Source of the DNA: Sphingopyxis sp.
GTDB taxonomy: Bacteria > Pseudomonadota > Alphaproteobacteria > Sphingomonadales > Sphingomonadaceae
Reading direction: 5' to 3'
Assembly: GCA_030145715.1 (NCBI GenBank)
Contig: JAIXHQ010000005.1
Span: forward strand, 1-64,000
Length of the DNA: 64,000 bases
This document shows, piece by piece, positions 17,602-27,034 of the stretch. Under the pieces are notes generated by a model. That model was given only the letters and a program-made list of their open reading frames with translations, searched no databases and was not told the origin of the DNA. The translations under genes and the position numbers were made by a program. Within the stretch, counting starts at the first letter, position 1, and every line of letters starts with the position of its first letter.

Positions 17602-19197
17602 TCAGCGCGTCGCAGGATATTGCGTCAGTGCCGGCCCCAAAGCATCTTTCAAAGGCTGGAGATGCGCCTCAACGGCCCGCCATTGGCCAACCCCGTCGCT
17701 GTTGATCGGGCGCCGGACCTGTTCCGAACTGGCCGTGCGGACGGCGCGGTCGTTGGCGTAGAAATGTAAACAAGCCTCTTCGAACGGCAGGTCCAGATAA
17801 GCGAGCAGGGCGCGCACTTCCGCTTCCAGATCGTCGATCAGCCGTTCATGGATCACGCGATGGATGCGGCCTGGCATGACATGGTCGAAGTGGTTCAGCA
17901 GATCGGTGTAGTCGGCATAATAGCGTCCCACGTCCGTCAGGCTGTAACTGAACGCCTGACCACGCGCGAAATGCTGTTTGAAGTTCGAAAAACAGCAATC
18001 CAGCGGGTGGCGTCGGGCGTCGATGATTTTCGCGCGGGGGAGGATCAGGTGGATGAAGCCGATGTGCAGCCAGTTGTTAGGCAGCTTGTCGATGTAAAAG
18101 GGCTTGCCGCTTTTGCGCTGAACGCTGGTGTCGCGCAGAAATTGTTCGCCAAGTGCCTTCGCGTCATCGGCGGTCAGTTTGGCGATGCCGCCCTGATTGC
18201 GCGCCGCGGCGAACAGCTTGGGGATGTCGGGCAGTTCCATCGTGCCCTCGACCATTGAATGGCTCGCCAATATCTGTTCGATCAGGGTCGATCCCGCGCG
18301 CGGCATACCGATGATGAAGATTGGATCGGGAATATCGGCGCCAAAATTGAGGCGCGCCTCGAAAAAGGCGGGGACATAAAGACTCTTGGCATGATCGACC
18401 GCTGCCCGCGTTTGATCTGCGTCATAGTCGATCTGCGTCTTTCTCAGCGCGTTGCCATTGGCATAGTGATGAAAGGCCGAGTCGGGCGCGCGGCGATCCT
18501 CATGGGCTTTGCCGAGCGCAAAATGCAGGTGGAAGCGGTCGGTGATGGGGAGGTCGGGCTGGTCGAGCGCGGCCAGCATCGTGGCGACATCAGCCTCGTC
18601 GAATGCGACGGTCTTGAGGTTAGCGAGGCTCCACCACACTTCCCCCAGCGTCGGTGCCAGCATCAGCGCCTGACGATAGGCGGCGACCGCATCTGCCTGC
18701 CGCCCCACCGTTTTCAGCATGTGCCCGTAGGACATCCATATCTTGGGCTGTTTGGCGAATTGCCGCAGCACCTGGTCGTACAGCGCAAGAGCTTCGTCGA
18801 ACTCACCGACCCGTCCAAGCGCCGCGGCCTTCAGATTGGCATGCATCAGATTGTCGGGGTCGATTTGTTGCAACAGCTCCAGTTCTTCGACTGCTTCGCT
18901 CGATTTGCCCTGTCGATGCAGAACCATTGCCAGATTGGACCGCGCCGCGCCGAAATCGGGCGCGATTTCAAGCGCGCGGCGCAGCAGGTTTTCGGCGTCG
19001 CGATAGCGTTCGATGCGAGCTGCCAGTTCGGCCAGCATGCGGATCGCGGCGACATCGAAGGGATCGCGTTTAAGCTGCGCCTTCAGCAGCGGCTCGGCGT
19101 CGTGCAGGCGGCCTTCGTAAAGCGCGAGGGCGGCCTCCATCATCTGGGGGTTGGCCAGTGCTTGCGCGATGGATTGCCGGGCCGGGTCGATCGCCAC
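17602..19197 (-). CDS. Tetratricopeptide repeat-containing sulfotransferase
   Basis: N-terminal TPRs; PAPS-binding PIFIIGMPRAGSTLIEQILASH. Confidence 0.9.
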   Translation of the reverse strand: MAIDPARQSIAQALANPQMMEAALALYEGRLHDAEPLLKAQLKRDPFDVAAIRMLAELAARIERYRDAENLLRRALEIAPDFGAARSNLAMVLHRQGKSSEAVEELELLQQIDPDNLMHANLKAAALGRVGEFDEALALYDQVLRQFAKQPKIWMSYGHMLKTVGRQADAVAAYRQALMLAPTLGEVWWSLANLKTVAFDEADVATMLAALDQPDLPITDRFHLHFALGKAHEDRRAPDSAFHHYANGNALRKTQIDYDADQTRAAVDHAKSLYVPAFFEARLNFGADIPDPIFIIGMPRAGSTLIEQILASHSMVEGTMELPDIPKLFAAARNQGGIAKLTADDAKALGEQFLRDTSVQRKSGKPFYIDKLPNNWLHIGFIHLILPRAKIIDARRHPLDCCFSNFKQHFARGQAFSYSLTDVGRYYADYTDLLNHFDHVMPGRIHRVIHERLIDDLEAEVRALLAYLDLPFEEACLHFYANDRAVRTASSEQVRRPINSDGVGQWRAVEAHLQPLKDALGPALTQYPATR

Positions 19198-19201
19198 CCG
19201 T

Positions 19202-20812
19202 TCAGCTCTTGCCCGCGCGGGCCTTTGCCACCGCCCGTTTCAACCCGTCATAGCCGATCTGTCCTTGCAGCAGTTGGTCGCCGATGATCCAGGTCGGGGT
19301 GGCGTTGAGTTGCAACTGGGTCGCGATCGCGAGGTTGCTGTCGATTTCGCGCTGGAACAGGGCTTCGTTCGCGGTTGCGTCGGCGGTGCCGTCGGTGACG
19401 ACGCCGACCCGGTTGGCGACGGCGGCGATCACCGGCTTGTCGAGCGATCCGGCGGCGAACATCGCGTGGTGGAAGGCGTCATATTTGCCCTGCCGCGCGG
19501 CGGCGAGCGCCATCAGCGCGGCATCGCGGCTTTGCGGCGCGATGATCGGCAATTCGCGGAACACCACCTTTACCCGCCGGTCCTCGCGGATCAGCCGATC
19601 GACGTCGGGCACGCTCGCGCGGCAAAAGCCGCAGGCATAATCGGTAAAGACGACCACGGTGACGTCGCCGTCGGCGTTGCCCGCCCAGGCACCGGCATAG
19701 GGTTTTTCCAGCGCCGGTCGAATCGCGTCGATCGCCTTGCTGATCTCTCCGTTTCGCTGTGCTTCCAGCGCCTCGGGAATGATTTGCGGGTTCGCCTTGA
19801 TATAATCGGCGACGATCGTTTCGACGTCGCTCTTGCTCATGCCCCCGCCCAGGCGGCCGCCAAGCCAGAACACCATCGCGAGCAGGATGATGCCGCCAAG
19901 GCCGATCGCCCAGCTGCGCGTCGATACGCCGTCCATTCCCATCCCCTTAACCTGCGGCAGCCGTGCCGACGACATCGCTTTGGCGCCCGCAGCCTGTGCC
20001 GCCGTCGGCGGTACGTGCGGCGATCGGTCGTCGTCCTGTGCAGCCATCGCCAACGGCGCCCTTGCCGCGGCCATCGCCGCATCGCCCGCGAACAGCGGCA
20101 GGTCGGGCGCGCCGCTTTCGCTCGTCCGCGCGGCGGCGGCTTCCTCTCGCGCCAGCAATTGTTCCAGGCCCGACGGCGGCGGCGTCAATTCCTCGCGGGG
20201 GGCGGGGCGCAGCTTGGTCGCGGCGTCGCCGATGCTGTCGCGCAGGCTTTCGGTGCCGGCCTTGGCCATGTTGCCGACCCCGGCCCTGGTCTTGCCCGCC
20301 ACCTCTCCGATCCCGCGACCGGCTTCGCTCGACAGCTTTGCGACCTTTTCGCCCAGCGCCATTTTTTCCCATGTCTCGCCGCCCGCTTTGGCGGCGGCGC
20401 GACCGGCCTGTGCCGATCCGCGCCCGGCCGCGCGGGCGGCATGGGCGGTCAGCGCCGCGGCCTTTGCGGCGAAGGCGCGCGAACGGCGCGGGATTTCCAT
20501 CGCCTCGATGCGCGCGGGAATGTCGGCGCGCTCGCCGATACGGATCGTCCAGTCGGCAAAGGCGCTGGCGCCTTCCTGCAACGCGCGCCACAGATTGGCG
20601 GCACCGGTCTTCCACCGATCCGATTTCGCCATGGGTCCATGGGTGGGCCGGTCGCTGGCCGAATAGCGCGACAGGTCGATGCCGACCGGCGGCGTGTCGC
20701 GCGGCTTGGCCAAACCTTCGTCAAAGGTCGCCGTCGGCGGGGGCGCCGGCTGCGACGGCGGCGCGGGATCGCGCAGCCAGGGCTGGTAATAATCGTCTTT
20801 CTTGTCAGTCAC
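19202..20812 (-). CDS. DsbA-family thioredoxin-fold protein with long Ala-rich N-terminal region and one TM segment
   Basis: VFTDYACGFCRASVPDV CxxC motif; TM WAIGLGGIILLAMVFWLGG; GTG start VTDKKDDYY at 20812. Confidence 0.82.
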   Translation of the reverse strand: MTDKKDDYYQPWLRDPAPPSQPAPPPTATFDEGLAKPRDTPPVGIDLSRYSASDRPTHGPMAKSDRWKTGAANLWRALQEGASAFADWTIRIGERADIPARIEAMEIPRRSRAFAAKAAALTAHAARAAGRGSAQAGRAAAKAGGETWEKMALGEKVAKLSSEAGRGIGEVAGKTRAGVGNMAKAGTESLRDSIGDAATKLRPAPREELTPPPSGLEQLLAREEAAAARTSESGAPDLPLFAGDAAMAAARAPLAMAAQDDDRSPHVPPTAAQAAGAKAMSSARLPQVKGMGMDGVSTRSWAIGLGGIILLAMVFWLGGRLGGGMSKSDVETIVADYIKANPQIIPEALEAQRNGEISKAIDAIRPALEKPYAGAWAGNADGDVTVVVFTDYACGFCRASVPDVDRLIREDRRVKVVFRELPIIAPQSRDAALMALAAARQGKYDAFHHAMFAAGSLDKPVIAAVANRVGVVTDGTADATANEALFQREIDSNLAIATQLQLNATPTWIIGDQLLQGQIGYDGLKRAVAKARAGKS

Positions 20813-20868
20813 TTCTTGCCCTCGAGCATTGCCTGTCCGCAACGCAACGCCCCTATATTCAATCGAAA

Positions 20869-22272
20869 CTAACGCCGTTTGCGCCCGCGTTCCACCTCGG
20901 CGCGAGCCACCAGCGAAATATCCTGTGCACGGATCCAGTCGGGCGAGCCCTGCGGCAGGCCCTGCATCGCGGCTTCGGCATTACGCAGCGCGAGCGCCGC
21001 CTGTCTACCCTCCAGGCTGTAACGCTCCGCCGAGGCGAGCGCCGCGCGCGGTTGATCGCCCTTGTTCGCATAGACGATGCCAAGCTGATACCAGGCGAAG
21101 GGGTTTTGATTGTCGAGCGCGACCGCGGTTTTCAGCACCTGTTCGGCTTCGGCGAAATTGGCCGGGTCCTCGGTCGCGATCAGCGCGTGGCCCAGCGTCG
21201 CGCTGATCAGCGGCTGCGACCGGGAATTGAGCACCGCCTTGCGCAGCGCGGGAATCGCGTCCTTTGGACGTCCCGATTCGAGCAGCACCTGACCCTCCAG
21301 TTCCAGGAAATAGGGGTCGTTGGGGTCGATGGCCAGCAGCCCCTCGACCTCCGACAGCGCCTTTTGCGGATAGGCGCTTTTGTGCCAGGCATAGGCGCGG
21401 GCATAGCGCGCGGGGATGCTGGAATTGCTTTCGGGGAATTTGCGCAGCGTCCGTTCGGGCTCGGTCATGAATCCCGACAATTTCGCCTTGATGCGCTGAA
21501 ACCGTTTTTCGATCGCGGCATCGGCGGGCTTTTGCCACGCCGGGTCGATGACATAGACTTCGCGCAGCGCCTGGATGCGGTCGCCCGACATCGGATGGGT
21601 GCGGCCATAGGTCTGATCGTCGTCCTGTTTGACGCCGTAGCGAAATTCCATGTTCTGGAGTTTCTTGAAAAAGGCGAGGCTGCCGCGTCCGCTGATCCCC
21701 GCCTTGGCCAGATATTGCGCCCCGGCGGCGTCGGCGGTCGATTCCTGCACCCGCGAAAAGGCAAGCATCTTGCCCAGTGCGGCCTGTTGCCCAGCCATCA
21801 TGATGCCCATGCCGGCTTCACCACCCCCGGCGGCGATCGCGGCGGCGCCCAGCAACAGGCTGAGCAGCGAGATATTCGTCGCCTTGCTGTACCCTTCATT
21901 CGCGCGAATGGCGTGGCCGCCCATCACATGGCCTAGTTCGTGGGCGAGGACGCCCTGCACCTCCTCGGCGCTGTCGGCGGCCTCGATCAGCCCGCTAAAG
22001 ACATAGACATCCTGGCTGCCGGCGACAAAGGCGTTGAGGCTGCGGTCGCCCAGCAGGTGGACGCGGACCTGTCCGGCTTTCAACCCCGCCGCGACCAGCA
22101 ACGGGTCCATCATGTCCTGAAACAGCGCCTCTGTCTCGGCATCGCGCAGGATCGATTGCGCCATCGCCGGGCGGATGGCGATGGAAAATATCGCGAGCAA
22201 TGTCAGCGCGATACGAAAAATTAGGCGCAGCCGTGGCGGCCCGAACGCGGGTTGGCGCGGGGGAGCGGTCAT
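20869..22272 (-). CDS. M48 family metalloprotease with C-terminal TPRs
   Basis: LAHELGHVMGGHAIRANE zinc motif; signal peptide; start MTAPPRQPAFG. Confidence 0.9.
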   Translation of the reverse strand: MTAPPRQPAFGPPRLRLIFRIALTLLAIFSIAIRPAMAQSILRDAETEALFQDMMDPLLVAAGLKAGQVRVHLLGDRSLNAFVAGSQDVYVFSGLIEAADSAEEVQGVLAHELGHVMGGHAIRANEGYSKATNISLLSLLLGAAAIAAGGGEAGMGIMMAGQQAALGKMLAFSRVQESTADAAGAQYLAKAGISGRGSLAFFKKLQNMEFRYGVKQDDDQTYGRTHPMSGDRIQALREVYVIDPAWQKPADAAIEKRFQRIKAKLSGFMTEPERTLRKFPESNSSIPARYARAYAWHKSAYPQKALSEVEGLLAIDPNDPYFLELEGQVLLESGRPKDAIPALRKAVLNSRSQPLISATLGHALIATEDPANFAEAEQVLKTAVALDNQNPFAWYQLGIVYANKGDQPRAALASAERYSLEGRQAALALRNAEAAMQGLPQGSPDWIRAQDISLVARAEVERGRKRR

Positions 22273-22423
22273 CGCCGTTTCTCTTGCGCCGTGCGCCTGA
22301 ACCCCGAATGAAGCCATGGAAGGCTTATTGGGGTCCAGCACGCGCGGACGCAAGGACAGCTTGCGATTTCTGCGACAAGAGGCCGTCGCCGGGCAATGAT
22401 CGGCCGACCGCTCGACCGCCCGA

Positions 22424-25075
22424 TCAGTTACCGAATGTACGCTGCCACCAGCCGCGGCGCGGTTCTCCGTCGGGGCTGCTTTCCTCTTCGCCATCGGCGG
22501 CGACCGGCTCGGCCTCGCGCGTCGCTTCGGGAGCGGCTTCGGCGGCAACCGCCTTTTTGGCGCGGCTTGCGCGCTTTTTCGGCGCGGGCTTTGGGGGCTC
22601 GGCTTCCGGTTCGGGCGCGGCGTCGGCGACCGGTGCCGCCTCGACCGCTTCCGTCGCAGCGGCGGCTTCGGCTTCGGCTGCTGCCGCTGCCTTGGTCTTG
22701 CGTGGCGCGCGCTTGCGCTTCGGCTTTTCCTCGGCGGCGGGCGCTTCGTCGGCGGCGGGTTCGGGGGCCACGGGTTCGGCGGTTTCGATCACCTCGGCCG
22801 GAGCTGCTTCGGCCGGACCCGCTTCGGCTTCGGTGGCGGCATCCGCTGCGTCAGCCTTTTTGCGGCCGCGCCCACCCCGGCGGCGGCGCGGCTTGGCTTC
22901 TTCCTGCTCGGCGTCCTGCTCGGCAGCGACCTCGGCGGGCGCCTCGGCAACGTCGCCCTCGTCACCCGCTTCGGCTTCAGCTTCGGGCGCGTCGCCTTCG
23001 CGATCCTCTCTGCCTTCGCCATTTTCACCGCCTTCTTCGTCGCGGCGTCCGCGGCGTCCGCGGCGGCGGCGGCGGCGGCGTTTGCGTCCGTCGCCATCGC
23101 CTTCGCTGTCGCCTTCCTCGCGTTCGCGCGCGCGGGCGGGCCGTTCGTCGCCGGCGTCCTCTTCGGTTTCTTCTTCTTCCTCTTCGGGGAAGTCGTCGTC
23201 GTCTTCATCCTCGATCGGCGCGATCGGGGCAAAGCTGCGGCGGGCGATCGGCGGCGGACCGCTGACCTCGACCGCCATGCGCGCGCCCTCCGTCTCGCCG
23301 TCGGGCAGGATTTCGACCGTGACGCCGTATAGTTCCTCGATCTCGCGCAGTTCGCGGCGCTTTTCGTTGAGCAGGTAGAAGGTCGCTTCCTGGCTTGCGC
23401 GCAGGGTGATCTTGTTGCCCTTGCCGCGCGCGGCTTCCTCTTCGATCAGGCGCAGCGCGCTGAGGCCCGCCGAACTGGCGGTGCGGACAAGCCCGGTGCC
23501 TTCGCAATGCGGGCAGGGGCGCGTCGAGGCTTCGAGAACGCCGGTGCGCAGCCGCTGGCGGCTCATCTCCATCAGGCCAAAGCCCGAGATGCGGCCGACC
23601 TGAATCCGCGCGCGGTCGTTTTTCAGCGCATCCTTCATCGCGCGCTCGACCTTGCGGACGTTCGAGCCATGATCCATGTCGATGAAATCGATCACGACGA
23701 GGCCGGCCATGTCGCGGAGGCGAAGCTGGCGCGCGATTTCATGCGCGGCCTCAAGGTTGGTGCTGACCGCCGTCTGCTCGATATTATGCTCGCGCGTCGA
23801 ACGGCCCGAGTTGATGTCGATCGACACCAAGGCCTCGGTCGGATTGATCACCAGATAGCCGCCCGATTTCAACTGGACGACGGGATTAAGCATCCCCGCC
23901 AACTGATCCTCGACGCCGTAACGCTGATAGAGCGAGACAGGGTCCGCATATTGCTTCACCCGGCGCGCGTGGCTGGGCATCAACAGCTTCATGAACTGCT
24001 TGGCGGCCTTATAGCCCTCGTCGCCCTCGACCAGGACTTCCTCTATATCCTTGTGATAGATGTCGCGGATCGCGCGCTTTACCAGGTCGCTGTCCGAATG
24101 GATCAGCGCCGGGGCCGAACTGCCCAGCGTGTTTTCGCGAATTTCGTCCCACAGGCGCGCGAGATAGTCGAAGTCGCGCTTGATCTCGACCTTCGTGCGG
24201 CTCATCCCCGCGGTGCGGACGATGCAGCCCATCGTCGGCGGCAGCGCGAGTTCGTCGATCATCGCCTTCAGCTTGCGGCGATCGGCGCCGTTCGAAATCT
24301 TGCGGCTGATCCCGCCGCCATGCATCGTGTTCGGCATCAGCACGCAATAGCGGCCGGCGAGCGAAAGATAGGTGGTGAGCGCCGCACCCTTGTTGCCGCG
24401 TTCTTCCTTGACGACCTGGACCAGCATCACCTGACGGCGACGGATGACGTCCTGAATCTTGTAACGGCGGCGCAGCGACATGCGGTTTTCGCCGTCCTCG
24501 TCGTCATTGCGGCGGCTGCGCCCACGGCCACCCTTGCGATTGTTGTTGCCGCGCCCACGGCCACGCCCGCGGCGGTCGCCACGGCCGCCCTTGGCTTCTT
24601 CCGAGCCCTCGGCCCCATCTTCGGCATCGCCGTTTTCGGCGTCGCCATCTTCATGGTCGTGATCATGGTCATCGTCGCGATCGGCGTGGCTGTCGCCATG
24701 CTCGTCCTCGTCATGATATTCGACGTCGGCGACATCGCCTTCCAGCTCGTCAAGGTCTTCCTCGGCGCGCTGGGCGGCGGCGGCGGCATGTTCCGCCTCT
24801 TCGCGGAGCAGGGCTTCGCGATCTTCCTTTGGAATCTGGTAATAGTCGGGGTGGATTTCGCTGAACGCCAGAAAGCCGTGGCGATTGCCGCCATATTCGA
24901 CGAAGGCCGCCTGAAGCGACGGTTCGACACGGGTAACCTTGGCCAGATAGATATTGCCCTTGAGCTGCTTATGCTCGGCGGACTCGAAATCAAACTCCTC
25001 GATGCGATTTCCCTTGGTGACCGCGACCCGGGTTTCTTCCCGGTGCCGCGCGTCGATCAACATGCGCGTGGTCAT
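22424..25075 (-). CDS. rne: Ribonuclease E/G
   Basis: MTTRMLIDARHREETRVAVTKGNRIEEFDFE; S1 region, LVVIDFIDMDHGSNVRKVERAMKDALKNDRARIQVGRISGFGLMEMSRQRLR; CPHCEGTG zinc link; acidic Glu/Ala-rich C-terminus. Confidence 0.96.
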   Translation of the reverse strand: MTTRMLIDARHREETRVAVTKGNRIEEFDFESAEHKQLKGNIYLAKVTRVEPSLQAAFVEYGGNRHGFLAFSEIHPDYYQIPKEDREALLREEAEHAAAAAQRAEEDLDELEGDVADVEYHDEDEHGDSHADRDDDHDHDHEDGDAENGDAEDGAEGSEEAKGGRGDRRGRGRGRGNNNRKGGRGRSRRNDDEDGENRMSLRRRYKIQDVIRRRQVMLVQVVKEERGNKGAALTTYLSLAGRYCVLMPNTMHGGGISRKISNGADRRKLKAMIDELALPPTMGCIVRTAGMSRTKVEIKRDFDYLARLWDEIRENTLGSSAPALIHSDSDLVKRAIRDIYHKDIEEVLVEGDEGYKAAKQFMKLLMPSHARRVKQYADPVSLYQRYGVEDQLAGMLNPVVQLKSGGYLVINPTEALVSIDINSGRSTREHNIEQTAVSTNLEAAHEIARQLRLRDMAGLVVIDFIDMDHGSNVRKVERAMKDALKNDRARIQVGRISGFGLMEMSRQRLRTGVLEASTRPCPHCEGTGLVRTASSAGLSALRLIEEEAARGKGNKITLRASQEATFYLLNEKRRELREIEELYGVTVEILPDGETEGARMAVEVSGPPPIARRSFAPIAPIEDEDDDDFPEEEEEETEEDAGDERPARAREREEGDSEGDGDGRKRRRRRRRGRRGRRDEEGGENGEGREDREGDAPEAEAEAGDEGDVAEAPAEVAAEQDAEQEEAKPRRRRGGRGRKKADAADAATEAEAGPAEAAPAEVIETAEPVAPEPAADEAPAAEEKPKRKRAPRKTKAAAAAEAEAAAATEAVEAAPVADAAPEPEAEPPKPAPKKRASRAKKAVAAEAAPEATREAEPVAADGEEESSPDGEPRRGWWQRTFGN

Positions 25076-25617
25076 TGGTAACACTCCAAGCGCGCTTTGG
25101 CGCGCCATCAAAAAATCCCGCGAACCTGCCCGAGGGCGGGCCGCGGCGGATATGGGTGAAAAGAAAAAAGACGTTATTGCCGTGGGGGGCCTGCGTCCGG
25201 TCGTGGACGCGCATGCGGTCCGCATATCCGGCGACGGCCGGGGCGAAAGCGCCCGCGTCGGGATATGAAGAGGGCATGGCAAGCCTCATGCGGCATCAAC
25301 CTGTTGCGGGATGAGCGGATGGGCAGGGCGGGCGTCATGCGAACGCCCCGACTGTCCGGTCAACCGGGTGAACCGACGGCAGGTCGTCCTTCCCCGCATG
25401 TCCGGCGCCAAGGCGGCCATGTTCCGCGGATTCGCGGAGCAGGCCTTCCCCTCAAAAGGCCGGACGGCACCGGGAACGACACCGTCAGTGATCATGTGCT
25501 AGCATCGGCATGTGCCGACGGCAACTGTCACGACCATAGAAAGATAGGATCGCGCGAACCTGTTGCAAGAAAGACGCGCGACGCCGAACATGTTGAATCG
25601 CCGGTTAACCTTGCCGG

Positions 25618-25647
25618 TTGACGCGCATTTGACGCGCGATGGCTAAT
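25618..25647 (+). promoter_or_regulatory. Candidate sigma70-type promoter for amidase gene
   Basis: TTGACG (25618-25623), 18-bp spacer, GCTAAT (25642-25647); upstream of ATG 25682. Confidence 0.45.
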
Positions 25648-25681
25648 TTCCGGTTCATGACATTCCGTCGCCGGGGGCCTC

Positions 25682-26944
25682 ATGTTTTCGAATAAGCACT
25701 GGACCAGTGCGCGCGCTGGGCGGCATAGACGGGCCATGGGCCTTTTGCTCGTCCTGTTCGGCATCATCGCGTCCCCCTCGGCTGTGCTGGCGGGGCAGAT
25801 CGGCGCGGTCGAAATCACCGAATCGGAAATCACGCTGCGTTTCGACGGCCTTGTCGCCGGAGCCTCGTCCTTCATGCTCGCCGGTCCCGACCGCATCGCG
25901 CTCGACATCGCGGGCGCAGAGGTCGGCCGTTCGCCGCAAGGCATGGGCCTGGTCCGCGCCGTGCGACAGGGCCAGCCGAGCGCCGACACGGCGCGCGTCG
26001 TGCTCGACCTTGTCCGCCCCGCCATCGTCGCCGATGCGCGGTTCGCCGCCGACGGGCGCAGCATGTCCTTTCGCCTGCAACCCGTGTCGGCCAGCGAGTT
26101 CGAACGGGCGTCGCGCAGCCCGCGCGCGCGGTTGCACCCCCCCGCCGGTTTTCGCGCGAAGCCGCCCGAAAAGCGGTACAGCGTGACCGTCCCGATCGGA
26201 AAGCCAAGGCCCGCGGTGGCGTTGCCGCGCATCGAGGGGCCGGGCAACGCTCGCTTGCCGCTGGTGGTGATCGACGCCGGCCATGGCGGGCACGACCCCG
26301 GCGCGATCAGCCCGCACAGCGGACGGCATGAAAAGGACATCACCCTGTCGCTCGCGCGCGCGATCCGCGACGATCTGTTGTCGTCGGGCCGGGTGCGCGT
26401 CGCACTGACCCGCGCCGACGACCGCTATCTGGTGCTGGAGGAACGATTCGGGATCGCCCGGCGGCTGAAGGCCGATCTGTTCATTTCGGTCCACGCCGAC
26501 GCGGCCGAGAATCAGGCCGCCAGCGGTGCGTCCGTCTATACGCTGTCAGAGGTGGCGTCCGACCGCGAGGCCGCACGGCTCGCGGCGCGCGAGAACAAGG
26601 CGAATATCATCAACGGCGTCGATCTGGGCGCGCACAGCGGCGATGTATCGTCGATCCTGCTCGACCTGACGCAGCGCGAAACGATGAATGTCGCGTCCGA
26701 TTTTGCCCGGCTGCTGCAACGCGAGGCGAGCGATACGGTCAAGTTCCGCACCAACGCGCATCGCTTTGCGTCCTTTGTGGTGCTGAAGGCGCCCGATACG
26801 CCATCGGTCCTGTTCGAAACCGGATTCATCTCGAACAAGGACGACGGCGCGTTTCTTGCCTCGGCAGACGGGCAAAAAAAGGTCGCGCGCGGGGTGCGCG
26901 ACGCGGTTCAGATCCATTTCGCGCGGCAGATCGCGGCGCGCTGA
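25682..26944 (+). CDS. amiC: N-acetylmuramoyl-L-alanine amidase
   Basis: VVIDAGHGGHDPGAISPHSGRHEKDITLSLA, FISVHADA, VLFETGFISN; amidase_3 family with AMIN-like N-terminus. Confidence 0.92.
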   Translation: MFSNKHWTSARAGRHRRAMGLLLVLFGIIASPSAVLAGQIGAVEITESEITLRFDGLVAGASSFMLAGPDRIALDIAGAEVGRSPQGMGLVRAVRQGQPSADTARVVLDLVRPAIVADARFAADGRSMSFRLQPVSASEFERASRSPRARLHPPAGFRAKPPEKRYSVTVPIGKPRPAVALPRIEGPGNARLPLVVIDAGHGGHDPGAISPHSGRHEKDITLSLARAIRDDLLSSGRVRVALTRADDRYLVLEERFGIARRLKADLFISVHADAAENQAASGASVYTLSEVASDREAARLAARENKANIINGVDLGAHSGDVSSILLDLTQRETMNVASDFARLLQREASDTVKFRTNAHRFASFVVLKAPDTPSVLFETGFISNKDDGAFLASADGQKKVARGVRDAVQIHFARQIAAR

Positions 26945-27034
26945 ATCCCCTGTCAGGCCCTTTTCGCGGACGCCTGCCGCCTTGCCGCAACTATGCTTCC
27001 CTTTCGACGACACAGGCTCTAGAGGCGGGGGAAT

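Noticed and set aside
19151-21936. Plus-strand ORFs 19151..20872 and 19963..21936
   Set aside because: Arg/Pro/Ala-rich translations opposite the DsbA-like and M48 genes, which carry real motifs.
22200-23378. Plus-strand Ser/Ala/Arg-rich ORF
   Set aside because: Antisense of the low-complexity Glu/Ala-rich RNase E tail.
25265-25621. 118-aa ORF in the rne upstream region
   Set aside because: No supporting start context or motifs; region is better explained as leader/intergenic DNA.
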